In this document: one piece after another, positions 11,681 to 22,815 of the stretch
Layout of the letters: the number at the start of each line of letters is the position of its first letter
Numbering within the stretch: position 1 is the first letter of the stretch
NCBI GenBank assembly: GCA_004802725.1
Contig: SGPM01000140.1
Coordinates: forward strand, 1 to 56,161
Source of the DNA: Antrodiella citrinella
Lineage: Eukaryota > Basidiomycota > Agaricomycetes > Polyporales > Steccherinaceae
Direction: 5' to 3'
Length of the DNA stretch: 56,161 bases
Program-made: the position numbers and the translations under genes
The notes under the pieces: model-generated
What the model was told of the DNA's origin: nothing
Database searches by the model: none
What the model saw: only the letters and a program-made list of their open reading frames with translations

Positions 11681-12212
11681 CCACTTGGAAGAGACACGAC
11701 CTGCCCCGGCCCGCCGCCCCAAGGCCCCTGGCAAGCGAACGCAAACGACGCCTCAAGGTGAAACCACTCTCGTGCGTACCTCTTTCTCTGCAGACTAGCA
11801 CGTCAATTGAGCCTTCGAAACTAAGTGCCGGCGAAATCCCCATGAAAGGAGCACCTACCAAATTTCCCCCTTGTCGCAAAGATTTTGTTGATGCTCAAAC
11901 TGAGCCACCTGAACATTGAACGACGGACCACCACGATAGCGAGATATGTTCCGATAATGTTCGTAGTCAATTTTTATGTATAATAGATTGTTTCCTTTGC
12001 TTTATTTTATGCCTGTATTGCTCTTGAACGAAACTTCAATCGTCACCGCATCCTAGTCTCAAATCAAAACCCTCCACCCGCGCAGCCGTTCCGTGTGAGG
12101 GGCTTGATCTGAGCCTAACCGCATCCAATATAAAGAGGCGAGCAAGACCTGCCGCGGCACGCAGCACTTTCGAGTAGGTAGCCTTGTCTGTTGTGAGGCG
12201 GTTCAGACTGGC

Positions 12213-12272
12213 GGTTCATTCTCCGAAATGCGCGATCAATGTTTACGAGCGTGGATGGTGTCACGAGCCTAG
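12213..12272 (-). repeat. Inverted repeat, right arm
   Basis: Partner of 10442-10505 in opposite orientation. It begins GGTTCATTCTCCGAAATGCG. It ends about 160 bases upstream of the ATG at 12434, so it could sit in that gene's promoter region. Confidence 0.9.
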
Positions 12273-12820
12273 TCGTGTAGCTCTTTCGGATATCCCAGCG
12301 CCTCCTCGCCTTCTCCAATTGGCCACCTGCACTGGAGATGACCCTGGGAATGAACTGTCCATATGATTACATGATTTTATTTGTCCATATACACCCTCTT
12401 TCAGCCACCACCACCACCGCATTTTCCTTTGACATGTCTACACCAGCAATTGTTCCCAAAGCCACTGTGGTTGCCAAGAAAGAGCTTGCTAGCCCCGTTT
12501 CCTGCTCCAAATGTTACACAGACTTCCCCACACGTGGCAAACGCGACACACACACAAGGAACTGTGGCCCAGAATTTTCGGTGTCACTGAATGTCAATGA
12601 GCCAGTTGTGTATAAAATCAATGAGACGTTTCACTGTCGCTGCTCTCAAGGTCGCTGCAACACCAAGCCTTACCAGGAAATAAGGACTTTTCGCGCTCAC
12701 ATTGAGCGTGTAGACATAAGTACTTGGCTGGTACGTTCCTTCACAACCCCTCCCTACCTGTTCTCATTCAATGTCTAGCCATATACACCTGAAGAAGTGG
12801 CTGATCATGCTGTTGTAGTG

Positions 12821-13636
12821 GTAACTACTTTCATCTCTGTATTCAAAGTAGTTTTACTGATCCATACCAGGCCGCATACGAGGCCTTAAAAGAGGCTAAA
12901 AAGCCTACAAAAGAGGTTGCAAAAGAGGCTGCAGCTCCTATCAATCAGACCATTATTTCTTTCATCACTCCAGCCATCGCTGCTGTTGCTTCTACAGTTG
13001 CTCCTACTGTCGCTGGCACTTCTGGTGCTGGCGTCGCCGCCAGCACACCGACTGTCGCTGGTGCTTCTGGCGCTGGCCTTGCCGCTATCACACCAACTGT
13101 CACTGGCGCTTCTGGTGCTGATGTCACTGCTATCACACCAACTGTAATGGTGACAACTGTCACTGGCGTCGCCGCCATTACACCGTCCATCGCTGGCGCT
13201 TCTGGTGCTGCCTTTGCTTCTACCATTGCTTCTACTGCCATTCCAACTGTTGCTGCTGCTGTTCCTCCTATCATTGTTCCTACCATTGTGGCTCCTACCA
13301 TGATCCCTACTGGTGCTATCTCCATCACCACTGTCAATCCTGTCAGCACTGTTGTTGCTGTCACCACTGTAAGTACTTGCATCTCTGATCCAGAGTAGCT
13401 TTACTGATGACTACTAGGCTGCTGCTGCTGCTACTCTTGAGATAGATCCTATGGCCATTGAGGATCTCATCACAATGGTAACTACTTTCATCTCTGATTT
13501 CAAAGTAGCCTTTACTGAGACATAGCAGAATACCATGTCTAAAGCTATTTCTCCTGCAATGGAGCCAATGGGCACCAATTTTAGGGTAGCTACTTTCATC
13601 CAAAAGCCTAACTTGTTTTCACTTATCTTTCTCTAG
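12821..13636 (+). repeat. Near-identical introns (introner-like) in the OrsD gene
   Basis: Introns 12821-12870, 13369-13417 and 13478-13528 align over most of their 49-51 bases. They share the 5' block GTAACTACTTTCATCTCTG (with small changes in the second), a central CAAAGTAG-like block and TTTACTGA near the branch-point position. Intron 13586-13636 shares only the 5' block (GTAGCTACTTTCATC). The exons around them do not resemble each other. Confidence 0.8.
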
Positions 13637-14241
13637 TCACCAAGTCCAGAGTCATCTCTTCACATAGCAATCTCACCAGCTCCCTCTCAGCCAACCTCTC
13701 AGTCAAGCACTGATAGTCAGGTATGTATTTATCACATTGAATTTACAGACCATATTACTCACTCAAAATTATATAGATGACTTTGGTTGATGCTCAAAAG
13801 GCCCTTCTCTTCCTAGGGCTCACTGTCAACAGCTTTGAATGTTTGACATGTGTGTTTTGTAAGATGGCATTTGCTATCAATGAAGCAAAATCCCATGTAC
13901 GCAGACATCACAAGCACCTTGTTCAAAACACAGCCTACAAGCAGTATATGGAGGCTGCAATAAGGTGCAAGGTGAAGGAGGAATTGCCAGAACCTCCAAT
14001 CTCTGTTGCTGGATGCCCAGCCTTTTCTGGTCTGGAGATATCTCCAGGATTTGTGTGTCTCCTCTGTGGACGGTGCGCAACTGCCAAAAAGGTTATGAAC
14101 TCGCACTATTCCACCTATCATCCAGGTCAACCAAAGACTATTCAGGCATGTTCAGTGCAGCAGTTCAACACTACTCCCACAGTCTCAAGAACATGGTTCA
14201 GGGTGCTTCCATCTGCCATCACTGTTGCCAACAACCTATCT

Positions 14242-14345
14242 CTTGACACCAACCAACCTCTTGACACCAACCAACCTCTTGACACCAACCAACCTCTTGA
14301 CACCAACCAACCTCTTGACATTAATCAACCTCTTGACACCAACCT
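14242..14345 (+). repeat. 18-bp in-frame repeat encoding LDTNQP
   Basis: The 18-base unit CTTGACACCAACCAACCT repeats about six times with minor drift (LDINQP in the fifth unit). It lies inside exon 7 of the OrsD-recombinase gene, just after the zinc-finger region, and keeps the frame open. Probably a flexible linker of variable length. Confidence 0.9.
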
Positions 14346-16847
14346 CTCACTCATTGAGAGTGAGCTCAGACGTCTCACCAGCACAGTTTCCATTGTTTGT
14401 CAAGAGCCCAACAATGTTCGCAACATCACTCCTTGGCTGAAATTTTCTAAATGGCATCAGTTCACCAAAGACCTGAAGCCCCCTGATGTTGCTGAGTGGA
14501 TTGCAGTTCCCAGGGGTGCTATTTGGAATACACTCCATAACTGTTTGAAAGAGTATTTGGATGAATGCATTGAGCTTATCTCAAGCACAGAGATGCTTGT
14601 TTTGCAGAGACTCAACACTGGCTACCCATCTCGCAGGTGATTCACATTTCAGTTCACCAGCATACCAACTATTCTGGGTACAAAACATCCAGAATAGTTG
14701 ATCAATTGTTCCAGCTAGGCTAACATATTATATTCAGGGGAATCTCCAACACTCCATTCCATGAACATCAAAAGGAGGAGACTCTTAAGCAATACCAGAA
14801 CCCAATCCTGCATCTGTTAGCTGCAGTAATCAGAACCACTGAGCCAGAAGCATTTGGTTTGCCAGCCTCCATGATGGGACCTAAGAATACCTTGAGGGAA
14901 GCTTTCTCCAATGGAGCTTTTCCACCTCTCAAAAAGGCAATCCATGGTCTTCTTCTGGCTATCTGGACTCACACTTGGAAAATCTCACCCAATAACCCCT
15001 TTCCTGATCCCACTATCCGTCTCCTCATCATGCTCAGCCTCTGTCCTGATGGTTCACATAAAGAGCCAAAGCTTGTCACACCCGTCATTGCCAAACTCAA
15101 GTTTGTTATGCGACTTGTGTTTCTGAAGGAGCTCAAGCAGCATAGCAACACTATGCTCAGCGGTGATGACAATGAGGCTTGTGACCAGGTCGCCAAGTAC
15201 TTCACAGAAAAGGAGCCTTTCACATTCAACACCATCAGCTCACTTACCCATTTCGCTTCCAACATAGTCATGAACGAGACATCCATGCCTAAGATCTGGT
15301 GGACGGACCAGGACAACTGGACCTCAATGCTTTTCAAAGGACAGCCAATCACCCTGGATGATTTCCGCTCCATATTCACTATGGGTGAACAGGAGATAGT
15401 GGATATTTGGGAGAAGGACATTCTGCTTGGACTTCCTTTGTCAGTGCCATATGAGAACTTGACTGAAGACCTCAGCTGCGTTGATGTCAACTATTCCTTC
15501 CTCACCGATCCTCGTAACACGTCACTACACCAAGACTCACGTCTCATCACTGCACTCCTGGCGTCACCTCAAGCCACCAATTTTATCAAAGTAGGCGATG
15601 GTGAAGTCGTGTGGAACACAGACAGGCTTTTCAGCTGGTTGAAAGACTATAGACGGTTGAACTTGCTGCTCCTCGAGCGTTGTGAAACGCTGAGCGGTGG
15701 TCCCGGTCGCGCACTGAGCTCACTGCCATGGTGTTCCAAACAACACAGACTCAGAAGATTCGTAACCTCTGTGTTCTTGGTTCTCACATCACCATGATAC
15801 GCACTTACAGCAAAACCAGTGCAAACACAGGCCATGACAAGGTCATTCCTCACTCACTTGACGCCTTCACTGCAAATATCCTGGTTCAAAATCTTGCACT
15901 TGCCAGACCATTTGCTTTACGTGCAGCCAGTATATGTTTCCCTGATAACGCAGAGATTCTTCAACTCTACCAGCAATATGTGTTTGTCAACCTGAACAAG
16001 CTGTTTACGACAACCAACCTAAGCGACATCATGGCATCTCACTCAGAGGAAATGCTTGGTTTTGGCCTCACTGTTGCGCCCTTCAGACATATCAGTGTCG
16101 CCTGGCGTCGGAAGATCTGTCCTCAGGCTATGAAGTTGGTGGAAGGTGTGGAAGAAGAGTCTGTGGAGGCAAGACAAATGGGTCACTCAGCTGAGGTTGA
16201 GAACAGACACTATGGACTCACTCCTGATGCACTCGCTGGTGTCCCTGAGGACATTTTGCCGTTGTTCTTGGAGGCAAGTACCAAATGGCAGATCAAGTTA
16301 CAGGTCGTACCTGGTAAGTACTGTTCATATATCAATGGTATACCATACACTTAGGCATGTCACCCAGGTGGTCTGTCTTTGACATATCAGGAAGCACGCA
16401 GCAGCCAGTTCAAAGAGCTTGTAGACCAGGGTCAGATTCAGCGATCGTTGACATCGTTACCTCCAATCCCCATGATTGATGAAGATGCTATCGCTGCCAA
16501 GGTGATCGCTGGACTCACACAAGATGCTGGCTTTGCAGACAGCATCACAGACCGACTAGTATCTCGTCTTCAGCCTATGCTCACTCAGCTCAACGCACAA
16601 GCACCAGTCGATCTTGCTGCACAAGTTCTCCAGCAGCTTCAGCCAATATTGGCGCAAAGCATCTCTTCGCTGATGCAGGCGGAAGCACAAACCCGCTTAG
16701 TTTAGAGAGCAACCCACAGTAGAACAACCCCTATTACTCCTTTGCTTTTGTGTTTGTGTTCTTCCCAGATTCGGATTCATGTATATGATATACACACCAG
16801 TTGCGACTTGCGACACCACCAAGCATTTAGAGCTCGAGTACCTCTCC

Positions 16848-17120
16848 TTAGTTATTGACAATCCCACTCTCAATTATTGCGGCGCACTGCGCCTCCGAGT
16901 TGTGTGAAATCTGAGACGACAGGCCCCCTTTACACTTTCCTGGCACCTGGAGGAGCACCATCTTAGAGGCAAGGCTTGAGTACATCGTCAAGTAAATTGA
17001 CATATGCAACTCACCTTTATATTTCCGCTCTCGTCTCCGCCGTCTTAGCCATTTTTCGTCCACTCGCCCGTCATCTTGAGGGTGAATGGCGAGGCAATTC
17101 AAAACGGTGGCATCTGGCAT
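16848..17120 (-). CDS. Possible small basic protein, doubtful
   Basis: A 90-codon minus-strand frame opens with ATG at 17120 and contains the basic run EKWLRRRRRERKYK followed by a GTGAGT-like donor, so only about 35 N-terminal codons may be an exon. I do not recognise it and cannot place the next exon with confidence. Confidence 0.2.
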   Translation of the reverse strand: MPDATVLNCLAIHPQDDGRVDEKWLRRRRRERKYKGELHMSIYLTMYSSLASKMVLLQVPGKCKGGLSSQISHNSEAQCAAIIESGIVNN

Positions 17121-20100
17121 GGTAGATAAGGTATCGTGAGGGCGAGGGCGTAGAATAATCCACTAATAGCACGCACCGATTAACACAAGACATCTCAAAC
17201 ATGAGACCTTGAACAGTATACTAGTAGTTCATCTGAGGCGGAGGGATCTTCGGCAATCGAGGCCACGTCTTGATGAGTCTTCCGACTTGAATTGACCGCG
17301 TCAAATAACTTGGAATGTCCGAGTCAATCGTGACGCTCATCAATTATGGTCAACAGGACATCATAATGTATGATTTTGCGGACAGTGATTACATAGCGAG
17401 GATAGGGCCTATTGCAGAACGTATGTCACCAAGACGTCGAACAAAGAGGCCGGACAGCGTAAGTACCTTGAAGCATTCGAATATCGACATGTAGTGCGAC
17501 AGAATCACAATTCGTCTATGATTTCTCAAGACTGAGGATGGTCTCAGATAGACGAATGCTGTGCAAATAATAGTCATGAGACAGGTACCGACGGAGGCGA
17601 ACGATGTGCGTTGCGTACCGATATGCTCATCTACTCCGAAACTGTCTCATGACGTCCCTCAGGTGGAATGCCCGCCGATTTCCTCCCCGCCATGTCATAA
17701 CGGAGACATAATTTCCTGCGACACGTAGGGCCCATTTGATTGAGTGAAGATCACACGAATACAGTGTACTTGCTTTGTTGACTAGCCGTTCAAGAGACAC
17801 ACCCGTCGTTGTTCTTCGGTGTATCGGAGTAGGGGCCGTCCTTCGCATCTACTGCTATCTGTGACCCGAACCATGCAAGAGAGGCAGCAAAGACACTTAC
17901 CAGTGCGTCGCTCTAAATGAGAAGACGACAGACGTGTGAACAAGTCCAGGGCATCAAGAGGGATGGTTCTTTAGTCGTTCAGGAAATGTATCTGGGAGGG
18001 TCAACGACGTTTCGCCGTCACGGTGCCGCAGTAAGAGAACTGATAAGTTTGTAGAGATAGGTAGTATCGACGACCACATCTGCAGACGCAATACAATCAG
18101 AAACGCATCATCTGCGAAAAGAATGTCGACCTCAGGCTACTCAAGCAAACCCCTCATCGCTTGAGGAGACTAGTTCTTGAACGCACCGCAATTCCCGAAG
18201 GATGACAAGAAAAATGCTGTATAAGATGGCGTATACACCCTTAGATCCCAAGTAACGACGGAGATGAACGTCATCTATTACATACCAAGATGTTTACCCA
18301 TTCTTCCCCTCGTCTCACGACGTCCCACGGCTTTCAAGTTGCGTCCGCCAGGAGTGTATACTCAGTACCGAATCTCGTAGATGAGTACTGAGGAAGGAGA
18401 ACGCGAAAGCGAATCAAAAGATGAAAGTGATTACATAATGAGCGCCTATGAAATCTTTGTAGCGGTTCGGAGATATGTCGATGTCGTCCACTTACGATGT
18501 CATGTTGAGCCGACGTGACCTCAGTCCTGGAGAATACCTGGTCAAACATAACGAACTGCCATATCTCAATCACACGATACATGAGATGGAGTAGAGGACA
18601 AACGTACCTGTAAGGAAGGTGGTACACTCAAGGGAGGAACACTGTGAGCTGCAGACAACAAAGACACGATGAAGGAACAGATCACTATGCCGACAAAGCG
18701 CAGGCAGGGTCATGTGTATGAGTGGATACTCATCGCATTACGGACTGAGCAATCTGTGGTCTGTGAAAAGCGATGTCTCAGTCCGGCTGACTGAACGGTG
18801 AGCCAAGAAAGCCTGAGCAAGCCTTACAAAGCAGAGAAAAAGGCAGGAGAAGGGGAAACAAGGGAAACAAGCAGATAGCCAACCCAAAGGGTGAAACACC
18901 GCAGGACAAAGCATCGACAAAAGAATAGCCAAAAGTATTCCCAAAGTCACCGACACCGTCCATAATCAACGACACCATGCAACGTTTCTACAAAAGCGGC
19001 AACAAGCAGTAATTCATTGAAAAAAAGTCAGAAGTTGGACGTACCAATTCACGTATGACCCCTCCCGATACGAAAGACTTCAGGCTTGCAGTCAAGGGCT
19101 TCGAACTTGTGGACCAGGTGGAGATCTGGAGAGCGGCTTGTGCGTTTTGAAGACGGACGGAGCCAGAGAGCCGGGGCGGGTCGACTGGCGAGGCGCAAAT
19201 GAAAGACGCAAAGTCAATAACAGTCCAGCTGAGACTGAACAGTCCCACCAGTAATATGTGCAAAACCAACGACCCTAACACAGGTAGGTCAGAGATGTGC
19301 GTCAGGGGAGAGGAATAGCCCCATGAGTGGGGGCGAATTTTGTTGAATACGCAGCGCGGGACTGCATCCATTGCGCGTGTACAGTAGTATGTATGTACAC
19401 TCGAAGTATTATATATCATCAAAAACTTGAGTCCATCAGATGAGAAACAACTTGCTTGAAAACACGGGGAGGCAGGCGCCACTCGGAGGATGGCGATGAG
19501 GACAAAATGAAACGGGCAAGGCTGAGTTCGTCCACTGAAGGAGCGCATTGCACAGAAAGCGCTTACGCTCCCGACAGAATTGGAGGGGTCATGGATGCGG
19601 TTGTCGTCCTCAATCAATACCTGTATTTGACTGGATTGAAGATCAAACTCAGTACCCGTGGAAGCTTTGAATCATATATGTACATACACTTCATAGCCCG
19701 TGAGGAGTTCCGATTGAACTGGAGGACGGGTACGACGACGATGGAACTGCCTGGGTGCTATCACGATCGTTGATAACGGAGATGCTTAAATTACCATATA
19801 CAGTGCTTGGGACTTGCACCGGGAGCGCATGTGTTGTTGGTGACTTATCGCAGGGGGTCGGTGTGTGCCATGAGGTTCCATGCTGGACGCGTGCTGATGA
19901 GAGTCGCCTTTGAGAAAGATGACGAGACACTCACCTTTGTGACTGCCTCTGCGAGCCTTCAATGCACAGCTTATAGTACCGCCATGAAGAGTCGCTGGGA
20001 AGCGAAAGGCGAGGTGATGGGACGCAGGGAAGTGGACTGAGGACGAGCGAGAGTCTGAGCACCATTGTGTTGAAGTTGAGAGTGAAAAGGGTCCTTGAGA

Positions 20101-20832
20101 GCTCCACTCACTGTAGGAAGGACTATGCGAAGCTATGAGAGCATTGCAAGGTGGAGGTGTTTGCTTTCCAACAGAAGTGGATGGCTTGCAGCTGACACAG
20201 TGACACGTCAGAAGTGAGAAGTCGAGACGCTCAAATCGGCATACTGTAACATATCGTTTATTTTACAATTACATTTATTTATCACATATATTAACGCAAA
20301 CTATGTGATTCCCCAAAGGAACAGCCATCATCGGAGTCGTCGCAGCAGACCCAGGATTCGGCAGATTCAGCTTGCGTCGTGGTGGTATAATCTAAGGGAC
20401 ACACTAGCAATATAATAAAAAAAACAAAGAGTTCAAGTTCACGTTACACCGTACACGACTGACTCCTGAGAATTCAAATCTCTCCTACACATGAAGCTTT
20501 GAAGTCAAGTTGAGAATTGAGATGAACGTACCGGTCGATAGAGCGATGAGCTGTGATGCATAATCTGTCAGGTCTGTTCTGCTCATGAGCAGCAGCGCTA
20601 TGCTCAAATTCATCACGAGCGTCGGGGGGATGAGATGCGTATGAAATGATGATGAACAAGCTCACGAAAAACCCATGGAAACGGCGACGATGGAAAGGAC
20701 AAGAACAGTGACGTTTGGTCGAATCGCGAGCTATTGATTACAAGAAAGCCATGATGATTTCGTAAAAGTAGTGCGCGCTAATCATGCACGGTTCATGCGC
20801 TCGAGTTGTCAACAAAAACCTACGAATTTCCT
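17121..20832. other. 3.7 kb without a supportable gene
   Basis: Both strands hold only short or unconvincing frames. Minus-strand frames at 18988-19617 and 18738-18978 contain hydrophobic stretches (VLGSLVLHILLVGLFSLSWTV and FGLAICLFPLFPLLLPFSLL), and splice-like sites occur at about 17900, 18490 and 18604. An intron-rich membrane-protein gene or relic on the minus strand is possible, but I cannot join exons into a known family. Confidence 0.4.
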
Positions 20833-21018
20833 NNGAATNNNATGCTGNNANTNTNTNNNATNCNAGNNTNGANNCTNNGANNNNNNNNNNNNNNNNNNNN
20901 NNNNNNNNNNNNNNNNNNNNNNNNNNNNNNNNNNNNNNNNNNNNNNNNNNNNNNNNNNNNNNNNNNNNNNNNNNNNNNNNNNNNNNNNNNNNNNNNNNNN
21001 NNAGNNTNNANTCCNGNN
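20833..21018. other. Assembly gap with degenerate edges
   Basis: A run of Ns with scattered called bases at both edges. Protein frames crossing it are meaningless. Confidence 0.98.
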
Positions 21019-22055
21019 AGCCTGAGGTTCATCGAAGCCTCGACTCAGGCTTGTTACGCGAAAGTCGTATCAAGGTTATTTTTCCGTCGATATCCCTCAA
21101 TCAGGCGGCCCCTATTTTCTACAGGATCAAATCATTTTATCCTGGGTTACCGAGATTTGCACCCAGGGCCACTTCGTGGCCTGGCTGTGTAACTATCATG
21201 AAGATCGCGCTTCAAGACACCACCGATGCCACATCGCAAGACGTTGTTGCCCCCTCCTTTCGCGGAAGTAGACTGTTTAGTCTCTTCCCCCGCAGACTTT
21301 GCGTCCGCTTTCCGTCTCGCCCTCGTTTGGCTGCTCAGTCTACGAGACATTGTAGCTGCAGTATGCAGTGCCACGCCCCCTTGGAACCCCAAACACCGAA
21401 GGCTAACAGGCAAGTGTTTGATCCGGATGAGCTCTAAGTGGTTAATCGCTATCGGGGTGAATGCGAACATTTGCTTCCGTCCAAGAAGCATTTAGGTGTT
21501 GTGGCGGAACCTCTTTGTCTCGGAGGCATATCGTCAATCTCAATGTGAGTCCCTGATTTTGAATCCGCTTCGGATCAATTGTTCGGCTTCCAGTTCGGTA
21601 ATGATTTTATTGTGCGATGTAGTAACCCGGGACGACGGTCGGTGATCATATTCCCTGTTGTACTTTCCATTGGGCCCTGCAATGTAACCCGGGACGACGT
21701 GCGGACTTGACTCCAAGCGTTGGACAGGGCTCAGTTGAACAACCTGACCACCAATCCTTCGGGGTTTTCGCGTGTGTCGACAGCGCATCGTATCCCCCTT
21801 TTTATGATACCTTTGTTTTGTTTGATTCGTGTTTCGGTCAGATGACGCTGCCTGTTCAGGCTTCGCATGTACGCCTCGGTGGACTGGTTAGTCTCCGGGT
21901 TTAGTGTTTGTTCATGGACTGTTCAGTCTGTGGGCTCGGATTTCGGTGTGGCTCGTAGGCGGGCGTAAGTCCATTTTTGTCGTTCGTCGTCATTATCCTG
22001 ACTCGTCTATTCTCCAGGGTAGTTCACGTTTTTCGTCTTGGTCCCTTCCTCTCCA
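21019..22055. repeat. Palindrome-rich non-coding block, left of the TET/JBP gene
   Basis: No gene seen. Many short hairpins are present: AGCCTGAG…CTCAGGCT (21019-21056), CCTGGGT…ACCCAGG (about 21141-21167) next to GGCCACTTCGTGGCC (about 21168-21182), AGACTGTTTAGTCT (21270-21283), GCCTGTTCAGGC (21850-21861), GACTGTTCAGTC (21917-21928). A 17-18 base direct repeat containing AACCCGGGACGACG occurs at about 21620 and 21683. Similar hairpins recur at 25707-26231. Confidence 0.75.
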
Positions 22056-22205
22056 GCCTCGCGCGCGGTCCGTCGACGTGTGTCCTTTGGGGTATGTTTA
22101 CCTCTCATGGCTTGACGATGCACATGGATATGGGTTCTGGGGGCATTTCATGTCATTGGGCCAGGGGGTATTTACCTTCAAATTCACGTGGCACGAACAT
22201 TTGTG
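22056..22205 (+). repeat. Dispersed direct repeat, copy 1
   Basis: Contains GGTATGTTTACCTCTCATGG followed by a variable stretch, then TTCTGGGGG, and ends with GTGGCACGAACATTTG. The same order of blocks recurs at 24943-25042 and 25058-25165 on the same strand, on the other side of the TET/JBP gene. Confidence 0.8.
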
Positions 22206-22236
22206 TGTGTTTCCTTCTCACTGATGTCATGTCTCA

Positions 22237-22485
22237 CCCGCTGACTTCGTCCACACAGGTGCTATCTTGGTCGGTGCTACAGGCAGGCGTTCTGGTGTTC
22301 CCTACGGTATTCGCAGTTCGTACGTATCTCCTTTTTTACCTGTGCCATGTCCCGCTCGCTGACTTCGTCCCCACAGGTTCTATCTTGGTCGATCACGGAG
22401 GCAGGCGTTTTGGCATTCATTATGACATTCTCGGTTTGTATGTATTTCCTTCTCACTTCCGTTTCTACCCGCTGACGTCGTCCCT
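22237..22485 (+). repeat. Tandem repeat of about 115 bp, three units
   Basis: CCCGCTGACTTCGTCC recurs at 22241, 22359 and (with one change) 22472, spaced 118 and 113 bases, with partly conserved following sequence (ACAGGTGCTATCTTGGTCG and GGCAGGCGTT). No coding role seen. Confidence 0.75.
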
Positions 22486-22815
22486 ACAGCGATATTCTAA
22501 CATAGTCGATGCTTCATGTGACCTCATTGCAGGCAGCCGTTCCTGGCGGTCAATATGATTTACCCATTAGTATCATCTCATTGTGTCCTTGCTCGTCGTC
22601 GGTCCCAGCTTTTCGCTCATGCCACCGTAATGGCAATTTCAAGAAAGCTCGTATCTACTCTACCCCTCCGATGCAGTACTTCCTTGAATGAGTTGCCTGT
22701 CCCTGAACTGAAGGAAGAGCCCACCGGCAACACACGTGACAATCGGACTAGTTCTTCATCACACGCAAGTAGACGTGTCGTTGGCAGTCCGAGCAGAGGT
22801 AGTATTACTCTAAAG

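Larger units (their letters stand above)
12434..16705 (+). pseudogene. C2H2/OrsD zinc-finger protein with tyrosine-recombinase-like C-terminus (one frameshift)
   Basis: Nine exons can be followed: 12434-12730, 12779-12820, 12871-13368, 13418-13477, 13529-13585, 13637-13720, 13777-14636, 14738-16313 and 16368-16705, all with GT-AG introns and matching phases. The N-terminus has a C2H2-like finger (CSKCYTDFPTRGKRDTHTRNC). Exon 3 is Ala/Thr/Pro-rich. Exon 7 has the OrsD (DUF3505) pattern: TCVFCKMAF with HVRRHH, then GFVCLLCGRC with MNSHYSTYH. Exon 8 carries PGR…TELTAMVFQ, then FRHISVAWRR and QMGHSAEVENRHYG, resembling the His-Arg box and catalytic Tyr of tyrosine recombinases (Crypton-like). At 15709-15712 one base appears missing (PGR to TELTAM), so the copy is broken or the base call is wrong. 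The end has a Gln/Leu-rich helix. Such proteins occur beside RecQ-like helicases in fungi; the recombinase role is inferred. Confidence 0.65.

Noticed and set aside
12945..13382. Minus-strand Val/Ala/Gly-rich 145-codon frame
   Set aside because: Antisense shadow of the Ala/Thr/Pro-rich exon 3 of the OrsD-recombinase gene.
14242..14345. CRISPR-like 18-bp repeat
   Set aside because: In-frame coding repeat (LDTNQP) with no spacers.
21540..21788. Minus-strand 82-codon frame (ITELEAEQLIRSGF)
   Set aside because: No family match by eye and it sits within repeat-rich DNA beside the gap.
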